DNA of 64,000 bases from Pseudonocardia thermophila (GTDB lineage: Bacteria > Actinomycetota > Actinomycetes > Mycobacteriales > Pseudonocardiaceae): positions 62,001 to 126,000 of the forward strand of contig NZ_FRAP01000002.1 in NCBI RefSeq assembly GCF_900142365.1. The letters are read 5' to 3'. Below, in pieces: positions 28,556 through 37,386 of the stretch. Position 1 is the first letter of the stretch, and every line of letters starts with the position of its first letter. The position numbers were made by a program, and so were the translations under genes. Under the pieces are notes generated by a model that was not told the origin of the DNA, made no database searches, and saw only the letters and a list, made by a program, of their open reading frames with translations.

Positions 28556-29587
28556 TCAGGAGATCCACTCCTTGACCCGGCCCATGAGCCGGACCGGGTC
28601 TGCCGACACCGGGGTGACGTGCAGGTGGGTCACGCCCGCCTCCTGCAGCGCGGCGATCCGCTCCTTCACGTGCCCCTCCGGGCCGATGAGCGTGGCCTGG
28701 TCGATGAACTCGGCCGGCAGCGCCGCAGCGGCCTCTTCCTTCTTCCCGTCGAGGTAGAGGTCCTGCACGAGCTCGGCCTCGTCGGCGTAGCCCTGGCGGG
28801 CGAAGATCGTGTTGTAGAAGTTGCGCCCGCGCGCGCCCATGCCGCCGATGTAGAGCGCGAACATCGCGCGCGCCGCCTTGCGGGCCGGCTCGAGCATCTC
28901 CTCCTCGGTGGCGAGGATGCCTCCGCCGGTGATCTGCAGCGGGCCCAGCTCGGGTGCGCGCTTGGCCAGGCCCCTCGCCAGCACGTCGCCGAAGACGGCC
29001 TGGATCTTCTCCGGCACCAGGGTGTGCGGCAGCCAGCCGTTGGCCAGCTCGGCGGTCATCTCGACGTTCTTGTCGCCCAGCGACGCCACCCAGATCGGGA
29101 TGTCGGCCCGGCGCGGGTGGTTGATCAGCTTCAGCGGCTTGCCCAAGCCCGTGCCCTGGTCGGGCGGCAGGGGGATCCGGTAGATGCCCTCGTGCTCCAC
29201 CCGCTCGCGCCGCCACACCTTGCGGCAGATCTCGATGATCTCGCGGGTGCGGCCGATCGGCTTGTCGTACGGCACGCCGTGGAAGCCCTCGATCACCTGC
29301 GGGCCGGACGCGCCCAGGCCGAGGATCGCGCGCCCGCCCGAGAGCGCGTCCAGCCCGGCCGCGGTCATCGCCAGCAGCGTCGGGGTGCGGGTGTAGATGG
29401 GCAGGATGCCCGAGGCGATCTGGACCCGCTCGGTCTTCGCGGCCAGGTAGCCCATGAGCGTGACCGCGTCGAAGCTGTACGCCTCGGGTACCCAGACGAC
29501 GTCCAGCCCGGCCTTCTCCCACTCGATCACCGCGTCCGCGTTGCGGATCGGGTCGTCGCCGTACTGGAGGATCGTCGAGAGGAGCAT
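28556..29587 (-). CDS. LLM class F420-dependent oxidoreductase
   Basis: A 343-residue luciferase-like protein close to the F420-dependent families common in mycobacteria. It has IVEWEKAGLDVVWVPEAYSF-type residues at 20-40, QIASGILPIYTRTPTLLAMT near 57 and SGGRAILGLGASGPQVIEGF near 83. IPIWVASLGDKNVEMTAELA is near 165. Such enzymes reduce or oxidise diverse substrates with deazaflavin F420. ATG 29587. The gene stands alone between the CU044-like gene and a divergent DNA-repair-like gene, so context gives no substrate. Confidence 0.87.
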   Translation of the reverse strand: MLLSTILQYGDDPIRNADAVIEWEKAGLDVVWVPEAYSFDAVTLMGYLAAKTERVQIASGILPIYTRTPTLLAMTAAGLDALSGGRAILGLGASGPQVIEGFHGVPYDKPIGRTREIIEICRKVWRRERVEHEGIYRIPLPPDQGTGLGKPLKLINHPRRADIPIWVASLGDKNVEMTAELANGWLPHTLVPEKIQAVFGDVLARGLAKRAPELGPLQITGGGILATEEEMLEPARKAARAMFALYIGGMGARGRNFYNTIFARQGYADEAELVQDLYLDGKKEEAAAALPAEFIDQATLIGPEGHVKERIAALQEAGVTHLHVTPVSADPVRLMGRVKEWIS

Positions 29588-29641
29588 GTGATGTCTCTAG
29601 CCGGAAGTTACCGGTGAGTCAACCCGGGTACGCGGGGGTAC

Positions 29642-30094
29642 GTGCAGACGTTCCTGCCCCATCCCGACTTCGCCGCCAGCGCGGCCGTGCTCGACCGGCG
29701 GCGGCTGGGCAAGCAGCGCGTCGAGGCGCTGCAGATCCTGCGGGCGCTGACCTGGCCCGGATACGGCTGGCAGCACCACCCGGCGGTGGCGATGTGGCGC
29801 GGCCACCCCGAGGCCGTCGCCGCGTACGGGCTGGCGATGTGCGCCGAGTGGACCGCCCGCGGCGGGGCCGACACCTGCGCCGCGACGATCACCACCGATC
29901 TCGCGGCCGCCGGGTACGGCCCGCCGCGCACCCAGGCCGAGCTCGCCGTGGCCGGGCTCCTGCCGGGCTGGCTCGGCGACGAGCGCGTGCACCGCAGCCA
30001 CCGGGAGGCGCTGGTGCTGAAGGACCCCGAGCACTACGGTCCGCTGTTCCCGGACGTCGTGGGCCCGGGCGCCGGCTACCACTGGCCGCGCTGA
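29642..30094 (+). CDS. MSMEG_6728-family protein (pyrimidine-dimer DNA glycosylase-like)
   Basis: A 150-residue protein beginning MQTFLPHPDFAASAAVLDRR and then RLGKQRVEALQILRAL. The HPDF, RRLGKQR and HPAVAMWRGH pattern belongs to MSMEG_6728-type proteins, distantly like T4 endonuclease V pyrimidine-dimer glycosylases. The C-terminus is FPDVVGPGAGYHWPR. The DNA-repair role is inferred from that distant similarity only. GTG start at 29642. It is monocistronic and divergent from the F420 oxidoreductase, with a 54-bp gap for both promoters. Confidence 0.75.
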   Translation: MQTFLPHPDFAASAAVLDRRRLGKQRVEALQILRALTWPGYGWQHHPAVAMWRGHPEAVAAYGLAMCAEWTARGGADTCAATITTDLAAAGYGPPRTQAELAVAGLLPGWLGDERVHRSHREALVLKDPEHYGPLFPDVVGPGAGYHWPR

Positions 30095-30178
30095 CCGCAG
30101 GGATCACACCGGGGTCGGGTGTGGACCCTCCCGCGGCGGGGTACCCGGCAGAGGACGGGCAGCGGGAGGACGGGCCGG

Positions 30179-30403
30179 ATGGACAGGATCGACAGCACGC
30201 ACGGCAGCCCCGACGGGGGCGCGCGCGGCGACGTGACCAGCACGAACGCGCCGGCCGCCACGCGGTGGCTGCCGGCGGGCTGGGACGCCGCTGCCGCCCT
30301 CGGGGCGATCGTCGCGCTCATGCTCGGCCCGATCCCGACGATCGCGTTCGGGGTGGCCTGCGGGCTCGTCCTGCTCAGCGTGCGCAGCCGCCGAACCCGC
30401 TGA
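30179..30403 (+). CDS. Small hypothetical membrane protein
   Basis: A 74-residue protein with a hydrophilic N-terminus of about 30 residues, then AAAALGAIVALMLGPIPTIA and FGVACGLVLLSV, one long or two short membrane segments. It ends with a basic tail RSRRTR, suggesting the C-terminus faces the cytoplasm. Start ATG 30179. I do not recognise a family. Codon usage is GC3-rich like its neighbours, so it is probably real, but being short and unrecognised it remains uncertain. Confidence 0.45.
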   Translation: MDRIDSTHGSPDGGARGDVTSTNAPAATRWLPAGWDAAAALGAIVALMLGPIPTIAFGVACGLVLLSVRSRRTR

Positions 30404-30527
30404 CCCCGCGCCAGCGCGGTCCGGGGGGTGGTGGCAGCACCACTCCGGCTCCACCTGGAGCCATCGTGTTCAGCGCGCGCCGTGCTCGACGAGACTTCCT
30501 CCAGGACACCCGACCTTGGAGTGAACG

Positions 30528-31445
30528 ATGAGCGTCGACCGCGCGTTCCCGGGCAGCATGGACCCGACCGTGGCGCACCCGCAGAACGCCCCGTACGGGC
30601 CGGGGCCCCACCGCTACGAGCCGCCGGCCGGCCTCGGTGGGTACGCCGGTCCGCCCGGGGCGATGCCGCCGCCGGTCCCGGCTCCTCCCGGTGGTGGTGG
30701 GGGTCGCCGCACCGGGCTGATCGTCGCGATCGTGATCGCGTCCGTGCTCGGCCTGCTCGTGGTCGGCGCCGGCGCCTGGCTGCTGCTGGCCCCGCGCCAC
30801 ATCGACCCCGACACGGTCGCCAGGGAGATCACCCGCATCACGCAGGAGACCGACGACGCGACCCCGACGAACATCCAGTGCCCGTCGGACGTGCCGTTCG
30901 AGAAGGGCCGCACCTTCACCTGCACGGCGACCCTGAAGGGCATCGAGGTCACCTACACGATCACGCAGAACGACGACGACGGGAACGTCACGATCAACTA
31001 CCGGCGCCCGGTGCTCGACCCGGTGTCGCTGCAGAAGGAGATCGCCCGCGTCACCGTGAACGAGGTCGCCGTCGAGCCGACGAACATCCAGTGCCCGGCC
31101 GACGTCCCGTTCGAGAAGGGCGCCGCGTTCACCTGCACGGCCACCCTGCAGGGGCAGCCGATCAACTACACGATCACGCAGACCGACGGTGAGGGCGGGC
31201 TCAACATCGCCCACGACCGCGTGCTGCTGGTCAAGGAGGTCTCCGACGAGCTGGCCGCCCAGCTGACCCGCGACGTCGGCGAGGAGATCGTGGCGGTCTG
31301 CGGCGCCGACGGGCAGACGGTGATCGTCAACGCCCCCGGCCAGCCGATCCGCTGCGGCGCGGCGAACGCGGCCAACCCGGCTCGCAACGCGCCGGTCCTG
31401 GTGACCGTCGACCAGAACGGCATGCTCAGCTACCAGGTGCAGTGA
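30528..31445 (+). CDS. Membrane-anchored protein with three DUF4333-like repeats
   Basis: A 305-residue protein. The Pro/Gly-rich cytoplasmic N-terminus (residues 1-60) is followed by one membrane helix (61-85, GLIVAIVIASVLGLLVVGAG) and an external region of three repeats. Repeats 1 (about 93-160) and 2 (about 163-228) are close copies, each with TNIQCP, DVPFEKG, FTCTATL and YTITQ. Repeat 3 (229-305) is diverged (VGEEIVAVCGADGQ) and keeps paired Cys. DUF4333 domains usually occur once at the end of actinobacterial membrane proteins and have unknown function. The Cys pairs probably form disulfides outside the cell. Start ATG 30528 (MSVDRAF). Confidence 0.8.
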   Translation: MSVDRAFPGSMDPTVAHPQNAPYGPGPHRYEPPAGLGGYAGPPGAMPPPVPAPPGGGGGRRTGLIVAIVIASVLGLLVVGAGAWLLLAPRHIDPDTVAREITRITQETDDATPTNIQCPSDVPFEKGRTFTCTATLKGIEVTYTITQNDDDGNVTINYRRPVLDPVSLQKEIARVTVNEVAVEPTNIQCPADVPFEKGAAFTCTATLQGQPINYTITQTDGEGGLNIAHDRVLLVKEVSDELAAQLTRDVGEEIVAVCGADGQTVIVNAPGQPIRCGAANAANPARNAPVLVTVDQNGMLSYQVQ

Positions 31446-31463
31446 CCCCGCACCGATTCCATC

Positions 31464-31495
31464 CGGCGCAGGTCCCGATCACGGGGCCTGCGCCG
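31464..31495. terminator. Hairpin terminator after the DUF4333 gene
   Basis: Arms of 13 bp (31464-31476 and 31483-31495), with one G-T-type mismatch, surround the loop GATCAC, 19 bp after the DUF4333 stop. There is no T-tract. Confidence 0.6.
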
Positions 31496-31588
31496 TCGCC
31501 GTGCACATCGCCGTGTATGTCTGATCCGTGCCTGATGCCAGCCTGAGTGCCCGGTAACGTGTCCCGCTTGTTGCCCGAGCACACATCG

Positions 31589-32317
31589 ATGCCCCGCCCG
31601 CCCGCAGCCGCCCCACCTGCGCTGGAGGTCCACGGCCTGCGCAAGACCTACGACGCCCGCTCGGCCCCGGTGCGCGCGCTGCGCGGCGTCGACCTGGTCG
31701 TGGGCACGGGTGAGTTCGTGGCGCTGACCGGGCCGTCGGGCAGTGGGAAGTCGACGCTGCTGCACCTGGTCGCTGGGCTGGAGACGGCGGACGAGGGCAC
31801 GATCGCGCTCGCCGGCACCACCCTCGACGGGCTGTCCTCCGCCCGGCTGGCCCGGATGCGCCGCCGGCACATCGGGCTGGTCTTCCAGTTCTTCAACCTC
31901 ATCGACCACATGACGGCCCTGGAGAACGTCGCCCTGCCGGCGCTGGTCGCGGGCGCATCCCCCGCGGCGGCGACCGAGCGGGCCCGGGAGCTGCTCGATC
32001 GGCTCGGCCTGCTCGACAAGTCCGGCGAGCTGCCCGCGACGCTCTCCGGTGGGCAGCGTCAGCGGGTCGCGATCGCGCGGGCCCTGGTCAACCGGCCCAC
32101 GCTGCTGCTCGCCGACGAGCCGACCGGCGCGCTGGACTCGGCGGGCACCGCCGACGTCCTGGACGTGCTGGCGCGGATCAACGCGGCCGGGCAGACGATC
32201 CTCGTCGTCACCCACAGCGCCGAGGTCGCCGCGGCCGCGGGTCGGCGGGTGCAGCTGCGCGACGGCCGCATCGTCGACGAGGAAGCCGAGGCCCTCACCG
32301 CAGCGGGGCCGGCGTGA
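31589..32317 (+). CDS. ABC transporter ATP-binding protein (LolD/MacB type)
   Basis: A 242-residue ATPase. It has Walker A GPSGSGKST near residue 48, Q-loop VFQFFNLIDHMTALENV, signature LSGGQRQRVAIARAL and Walker B LLLADEPTGALDS. The H-loop is VTHSAEVA. This is the subfamily that pairs with FtsX-type permeases in lipoprotein, peptide or antibiotic-resistance exporters. I start at ATG 31589 (MPRPPAAAP); GTG 31547 or GTG 31559, behind a TAACGT -10-like hexamer, are alternatives. Its stop overlaps the histidine-kinase GTG, with the permease directly after. Confidence 0.92.
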   Translation: MPRPPAAAPPALEVHGLRKTYDARSAPVRALRGVDLVVGTGEFVALTGPSGSGKSTLLHLVAGLETADEGTIALAGTTLDGLSSARLARMRRRHIGLVFQFFNLIDHMTALENVALPALVAGASPAAATERARELLDRLGLLDKSGELPATLSGGQRQRVAIARALVNRPTLLLADEPTGALDSAGTADVLDVLARINAAGQTILVVTHSAEVAAAAGRRVQLRDGRIVDEEAEALTAAGPA

Positions 32318-33888
32318 CCCGCACGGCCCGCCGCACGCTGCTGCTCGCCGGCGTGGTCGTGGCCGCGGCGATCGGCTCGGTCGCGCTCGCCGCGGCCCCG
32401 CTGGGCGCCGGCCCGCCCTGGACCGTGGTGCTGCCGCTGTGCGCGCTGCCGATCGTGCTGGCCGTCGCCGCCGGGTACAGCGTCCCCGCCTGCCGGGCCA
32501 GCACGACGATCCTGGTCGCCGCCGCCGACTTCGCGGGGATCGCACTCGCCGTCGACATCGGGCTGCTGCTGGTCTTGCTGCTGTTCGGCCGCATCCCGAC
32601 CGGGGTGCAGATCGACCTGGTCAACGCGGCCCTGGTCGGCCTGCTGTTCGTCGCGACGATCGCCGGGCCGCTCGGCCGGCGCGCCGCCCGCTCCGCCCGC
32701 GCGCTGGTGGCGGGCGTCCGGCGCACCCCCGACGAGCTGCTCGCCGACTTCGGCGACCGCTCCGCCGACGGCATCCCGGCGGCCGAGCTGCTGCGCCAGC
32801 TCGCGGAGTCGCTGCGCCGCGACCTGAACGCGTCCGTGGTGCGGCTGTGGTGGACCGACGACGAGGCCGCGGGGGTGCTGGACCAGCAGGTCGTGGTGCC
32901 CGCGACCGCACCGCGCAGCGTCGACCGGCTCGACGACACCGACCTGCGCGTGCTGTCCCGGGCCGGGGTGGCCGGGAACGGCTGGCTGCGGGCCTGGCTG
33001 CCGAAGATGCTGCCCGACGTGCCGCAGCCGCAGGCGCCGCAGCTGCGCATCGCCCCCGCCGTGTACGGCGGGCGGGTCCTCGGGTTGATCGAGGTCGAGC
33101 GGGCGGCCGACACCGGCGCGTTCAGCGCGGTCGAGGAGCGGGCGCTCGGCGAGGTCGCCCGGCGACTGGGCATCGTGCTGCGCAACCGCGCCCTCGACGC
33201 CGCGCTCAAGGCCACGCTGGAGGACCTGCGACGCAGCAACGCCGCCCTGCAGGCCTCCCGGACCCGGCTGGTCACCACCGCCGACGCGGAGCGCCGCCGC
33301 ATCGAGCGCGACCTGCACGACGGCGCGCAGCAGCACCTCGTCGCGCTCGCCGTGGGCCTGAAGCTGCTGCGCGACTCCACCGAGGGCACCCCGGGCGCCG
33401 ACACCGAGCTGCTCGACGAGCTCGACGAGGGCGTGCGCGAAGCGATCGCGGCGCTGCGCGATCTCGCCCACGGCATCTACCCGCCGCTGCTGCGCGACGC
33501 GGGTGTGGTCGAGGCGCTGCGGGCCGCGGCCAAGCGGACCCCGCTCGACGTGACGGTCACCGCGGGTGAGCTGGGCGATCTGAGCGAACCGGTGCGCGCC
33601 GCCGTCTACTTCTGCTGCGTGGAGGCGCTGCAGAACGCGGCCAAGCACGCGCCCGGCTCGACCGTGACGATCCAGCTGGAGCTCGAGCCGGGCCCGCGGC
33701 TGACGTTCTGCGTCGCCGACGACGGGCCGGGCTTCGACGCCGCCGGCCGCACCGGGCACGGCCTGCAGAACATGTCCGACCGTGTCGGCGCGCTCGGCGG
33801 CGAGCTGGAGATCCGCTCCGCGCCCGGCCGGGGCACCTCGGTCATCGGGACCGTGCCGTTGTCCACGCCCGCACCGGTGACCCGGTGA
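32314..33888 (+). CDS. Sensor histidine kinase (HisKA_3 / NarL-type partner)
   Basis: A 524-residue kinase. Four or five hydrophobic segments lie in residues 8-125 with little extracellular loop, followed by a GAF-like region (about 145-290). The dimerisation/phosphoacceptor helix carries ERRRIERDLHDGAQQHLVAL with His near 334. The HATPase domain has an N-box-like CCVEALQNAAKHA, then VADDGPGFD and GHGLQNMSDRVGALGG. Lack of a large sensor loop suggests intramembrane sensing, and its position between the ATPase and permease suggests the transporter itself is the sensor. GTG start overlapping both neighbours. Likely partner: the LuxR-type regulator at 36718. Confidence 0.92.
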   Translation: MTRTARRTLLLAGVVVAAAIGSVALAAAPLGAGPPWTVVLPLCALPIVLAVAAGYSVPACRASTTILVAAADFAGIALAVDIGLLLVLLLFGRIPTGVQIDLVNAALVGLLFVATIAGPLGRRAARSARALVAGVRRTPDELLADFGDRSADGIPAAELLRQLAESLRRDLNASVVRLWWTDDEAAGVLDQQVVVPATAPRSVDRLDDTDLRVLSRAGVAGNGWLRAWLPKMLPDVPQPQAPQLRIAPAVYGGRVLGLIEVERAADTGAFSAVEERALGEVARRLGIVLRNRALDAALKATLEDLRRSNAALQASRTRLVTTADAERRRIERDLHDGAQQHLVALAVGLKLLRDSTEGTPGADTELLDELDEGVREAIAALRDLAHGIYPPLLRDAGVVEALRAAAKRTPLDVTVTAGELGDLSEPVRAAVYFCCVEALQNAAKHAPGSTVTIQLELEPGPRLTFCVADDGPGFDAAGRTGHGLQNMSDRVGALGGELEIRSAPGRGTSVIGTVPLSTPAPVTR

Positions 33889-36209
33889 CCGCTCCGGACG
33901 CCTTCGGCTGGCCCGCCGTGCGGGCGGTCGCGCGGGCCGAGCGCCGCCGCGGCCGCGGGCTGCTGCTCATCGCGTTCCTCGCCGGGATCGTCGGCGCGGT
34001 CGTAGCCGGCTCCGTGGTGCTCGCTGAGCGCACCGCCACCGCTTACCCGCGGCTGGTCGAGGCAGCCGGGCTGGACGACGCCCGCGTGCTGGTGCCCGCC
34101 GACCAGGCCGGGCTGGCGGAGGCCGTCCCGCGGCTGCCCGGTGTCGAGCAGGCCTGGACCACGAGCAGCTGGGTGGCGCGCATGGCGCGGCCCGCGCTCA
34201 CCTACGTCACGCTCGGGGCGGGCGCCGACCGCCCCGGCGACCTCGTGCGCCCGGTCGTCGTCACCGGGCGGGCCCCGCAGGCCGTCGACGAGGTGCTGGT
34301 CAGCGAGCCGGTGGCGGAGCGGTACGGGATCGCGATCGGCGACGAGCTGCGGCTGGAGCTGCTCACGCTGCCGCAGATCGCCCGCTTCGACGTCGGGTTC
34401 GGCACCCCCGACGGGCCCGCGGTCACCCTGCGCGTGGTCGGCGTGGGCCGGATGCCGGCGTGGGACGGCGCGCTCTCGCACCTGTGGGCGTCCGAGGAGT
34501 TCGCCCGCACCTACGCCGGCACGGCGTCGGCGTACGCGATCTTCGTGCGCACCGCGGGACCGGCCGGGGCGCAGCGGTTCGCCGAGGCCTACTCGGCCGC
34601 GGCCGCGGCCGCACCGCGATCCATCGCCGCGCGGTACATGCCGGCCGGCGTGCAGCTGCCCACCAGCGAGCTCGATCCCACCGTGCAGGCCGCCGAGGTG
34701 GCGATCGTGCTGGGGCTGGCGGCGTTCGCGCTGGTCGTCGCCGCCGCGGGCGGGTTCGTCGTGAGCCAGGGCCTGCTGCGCCACCACGCGGCCGGCCGGT
34801 CGGCGCAGCAGATCGAGCACGCCCTCGGCATGACGATGACCGAACGCGTCACCGCGCGCGTGCTCACCGCGGCGCCCGCTGCGCTGCTCGTCCTGGCCCT
34901 CACCCTGGCCGGCGGGATCGCGGCCGGGGCGCTGGCGCCGCTGGGCAGCCAGGCCCGCTTCGAGCCCACCCCGGGGTTCCGCGTGGCGTGGCCGGTGCTG
35001 GGGATCGTCGGCCCGGTGATCGCGCTGCTGTTCCTCGGCGGCGTGGCCGTGGCCGCGGCGGTCGCCCGGCACACCGGTAGCCGCGTGCCGCCGGTGCGCA
35101 GACCGTTCCCGATGGCCTGGGCGCGGCGCTGGCCCGCGCTGCTGGTCGGTATCCGCATGGCGCTCGGCGCCCGGCCCGCCGTGCTGACCGTCGCCGGCTC
35201 GGCCGCCGCGATCGCCGGGGTCGTGGCCGCGGCGGTGTTCGGGGCGAGCCTGGAGCGGGTGGTGACCGATCCGGCACGGTTCGGTGAGATCGCCGACTTC
35301 TCCGTGGCCGACGCGCGACTGATCGACATCGAGCGGCTCGCCGCCGATCCGCGCACCACCGCCGTCACCGTCATCCGCTCCTCGACGGTGCAGCTGACCG
35401 GCGGACGCACGGTCCCCGCCGTGGTCGCGTTCTCCTACAAGGGGCCGGTCGAGGTCACGGTGACCAGCGGCCGGCTGCCGATCCGCCTCGGGGAGATCGC
35501 GATCGGGCCGCGGATCGCGGCTGCGGAGGGCGTCCGGATCGGCGACACGATCTCGGTGGACCGGCCCGGCGGGGGCGTCGACTCGCTCACGGTCACCGGC
35601 ATCGTCGTACCGCCGCGCGCCGACACCCGCTTCCGGCTCGGCGACGGCGTCGTGCTCGCGGGGGAGCAGGCTGCCCTCGTCACGTCCGGGCCCGCGCTGT
35701 TCTCCGCCGAGGTCACGACGCTGCCCGGCGAGCGCGAGGAGCTGATGGGCGAGTTGAGCACCCGGCTGGAGATCGAGCCGCGCCTGGTGCCGGCCGAGAT
35801 CCGGGTGCTCGCCGACCTGCGGTCGCTCCCGGAGGCACTCGCCGCCGCGCTCGGCGTGCTCGTCCTGGCCGCGGTCGTGTACGAGCTGACCGCCGCGCGC
35901 CGCCGGTACGCCCGGGAGCTCGGGGTGCTCGCGGCCGTCGGGGAGACACTGGGCCAGGTGCACGCGACGCTCGCCGTCATCGCGCTGGTCAGCGTGGGCC
36001 CGGCGCTCGCGATCGGGGTGCCTTTGGGGATCGGGGTGGCGCGGGTGCTGTGGTGGCAGGTCGCGACCGCGAGCGGGGTCGGCGCGGAGCTGGCGGTGCC
36101 CGCGGTGGTGCCGGCCGTCGTGCCGCTGGTGCTGCTCGTGGCGCTCGTGGCGGCGGTGGGCCCGCTGGTGCGCGGAACCGGCGTCGTCCGGGCGCTGCGG
36201 ACGAGCTGA
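33885..36209 (+). CDS. FtsX-family ABC transporter permease
   Basis: A 774-residue permease. The first membrane helix (about residues 22-48) is followed by a large extracellular MacB-PCD-like domain. A membrane cluster comes next (about 265-395, including FALVVAAAGGFVVSQG). A second helix (AAAIAGVVAAAVFGASLERV, about 435-455), a second extracellular domain, and three C-terminal helices (from about 645, ALGVLVLAAVVYELTAARRR) complete it. The double FtsX architecture means one polypeptide could make a full channel with the 31589 ATPase. GTG start overlaps the kinase stop. Substrate unknown; peptides, lipids or lipoproteins are usual for the family. Confidence 0.88.
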   Translation: MTAPDAFGWPAVRAVARAERRRGRGLLLIAFLAGIVGAVVAGSVVLAERTATAYPRLVEAAGLDDARVLVPADQAGLAEAVPRLPGVEQAWTTSSWVARMARPALTYVTLGAGADRPGDLVRPVVVTGRAPQAVDEVLVSEPVAERYGIAIGDELRLELLTLPQIARFDVGFGTPDGPAVTLRVVGVGRMPAWDGALSHLWASEEFARTYAGTASAYAIFVRTAGPAGAQRFAEAYSAAAAAAPRSIAARYMPAGVQLPTSELDPTVQAAEVAIVLGLAAFALVVAAAGGFVVSQGLLRHHAAGRSAQQIEHALGMTMTERVTARVLTAAPAALLVLALTLAGGIAAGALAPLGSQARFEPTPGFRVAWPVLGIVGPVIALLFLGGVAVAAAVARHTGSRVPPVRRPFPMAWARRWPALLVGIRMALGARPAVLTVAGSAAAIAGVVAAAVFGASLERVVTDPARFGEIADFSVADARLIDIERLAADPRTTAVTVIRSSTVQLTGGRTVPAVVAFSYKGPVEVTVTSGRLPIRLGEIAIGPRIAAAEGVRIGDTISVDRPGGGVDSLTVTGIVVPPRADTRFRLGDGVVLAGEQAALVTSGPALFSAEVTTLPGEREELMGELSTRLEIEPRLVPAEIRVLADLRSLPEALAAALGVLVLAAVVYELTAARRRYARELGVLAAVGETLGQVHATLAVIALVSVGPALAIGVPLGIGVARVLWWQVATASGVGAELAVPAVVPAVVPLVLLVALVAAVGPLVRGTGVVRALRTS

Positions 36210-36212
36210 GCG

Positions 36213-36620
36213 CTAGCCGGAGGTGGCGCCGGCGCAGCCGCGCGGGCGCAGCCGCTCCCACAGCTCGTGCAGGGCGGCCGGGCGCAGCTCCTCCTTGTGC
36301 AGGTACGCGGCGACGCCCGGGCTGTCCAGGGGGAACGGGAGATCGTCGCGACGGTACGTCGAGCAGAGCACCACGACGGCGGCCGGGGCGACGTCGGCCA
36401 TCCGGGAGGCGGCCTCGATCCCGCTGATCCCGGGCAGCTGGACGTCCATCAGCACCAGGTCGGGCTGCAGGTCCGGCGCGGCAGCGAGCGCGTCCTCGCC
36501 GGTCTCGGCCTGGCCGACGAGCTCGAACCCCGGGGTGCGGGCCGCGACCCGGGCCGCGGCCATCCGGAACGGCCGCTGATCGTCCACGACCATCAGCCGC
36601 ACCGTCGTCCCCCCGGTCAT
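36213..36620 (-). CDS. Stand-alone response-regulator receiver protein
   Basis: A 135-residue REC domain without an output domain. Acidic pair D13-D14 (VVDDQRPF), phosphoacceptor D59 (LVLMDVQLPG), S87/T88 and K109 (YLHKEE) are all present, so phosphorylation is feasible. After the receiver only about 20 residues remain (WERLRPRGCAG). It converges on the permease gene with a 3-bp gap and lies 97 bp downstream of the LuxR-type regulator on the same strand. It could be a phosphate sink or a protein-interaction regulator for the kinase at 32314 (inference). Confidence 0.85.
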   Translation of the reverse strand: MTGGTTVRLMVVDDQRPFRMAAARVAARTPGFELVGQAETGEDALAAAPDLQPDLVLMDVQLPGISGIEAASRMADVAPAAVVVLCSTYRRDDLPFPLDSPGVAAYLHKEELRPAALHELWERLRPRGCAGATSG

Positions 36621-36717
36621 GACCTCCAGTGTGACCGGCGGACCGGGGGTACGTCAGGAGGACCTCCTGGTGGATCGAGGGTGTAGCTGGCACCACCCCC
36701 GATCGGGTGCGCGCAGG

Positions 36718-37386
36718 TCAGCGCCGGTTCTGCAGGTAGACGAGGACCGCGCTGACCCGCCGGTTGAGATCCTTCTCCTCGGACAGGCCGAGCTTGGAGA
36801 AGATCGAGTTGGTGTGCTTCTCCACCGCCCGCTCGGACAGCACCAGCGATGCCGCGATGGCCGCGTTCGACTTGCCCTGCGCCATCTCGGCCAGCACCTC
36901 GGTCTCCCGCGGGGTGAGCGCGTCCAGTTCCGACGGCTGCTGACGGTTGGCGGCGACCAGGCCCTCGATGACGGTCGGGTCGATGACCGAGCCGCCGGCA
37001 GCCACCCGCCGGATCGCGTCGACGAGCTCGTCGCCGTCGGCCACCCGCTCCTTGAGCAGGTAGCCGCGCCGCGCCGTCCCGTCCGAGAGCAGGGTGAGCG
37101 CGTAGTCGGCCTCGGCGTACTGGGACAGCAGCAGCACCCCGACCTCGGGGCGCTCGGCGCGCAACCGGGCGGCCACCGCGATGCCCTCGTCGGAGTTCGA
37201 GGGGGGCATGCGGATGTCGGTGACCACCACGTCGGGGGAGTGCTCCTCGATGAGCTTCTCCAGACCGGGCAGATCCGATGCCGAGCCGAGCAGGGTGATG
37301 TCGTCGGCCGCGCCGATGAGGCGGACGAGTCCGTGGCGCAGCAGGGCGTTGTCCTCGGCGAGGACGACTCCGATGGTCACCCGCAC
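36718..37386 (-). CDS. LuxR/NarL-family response regulator
   Basis: A 222-residue regulator. The receiver (1-125) has the acidic pair near E11-D12 and phosphoacceptor D57 (VVVTDIRMPP). The LuxR HTH (about 155-215) reads LTPRETEVLAEMAQGKSNAA, then LSERAVEKHTNSIFSKLGL. It is the expected partner of a HisKA_3 kinase such as the one at 32314, although encoded on the opposite strand. GTG 37386 gives MRVTIGV. A TAATGT box directly upstream would instead place a leaderless start at GTG 37380 (MTIGVV). Confidence 0.9.
   Translation of the reverse strand: MRVTIGVVLAEDNALLRHGLVRLIGAADDITLLGSASDLPGLEKLIEEHSPDVVVTDIRMPPSNSDEGIAVAARLRAERPEVGVLLLSQYAEADYALTLLSDGTARRGYLLKERVADGDELVDAIRRVAAGGSVIDPTVIEGLVAANRQQPSELDALTPRETEVLAEMAQGKSNAAIAASLVLSERAVEKHTNSIFSKLGLSEEKDLNRRVSAVLVYLQNRR

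Noticed and set aside
30406..30419. Tiny CCGCG...CGCGG hairpin after the 74-residue membrane protein
   Set aside because: Five-base arms are expected by chance in DNA this GC-rich, so I do not call it a terminator.
29608..30531. Alternative open frames overlapping the MSMEG_6728-type gene
   Set aside because: They lack homology, while the 29642-30094 frame carries the conserved HPDF, RRLGKQR and HPAVAMWRGH pattern.
32059..33759. Minus-strand frame over the ABC ATPase and kinase
   Set aside because: Shadow of two clearly homologous plus-strand genes.
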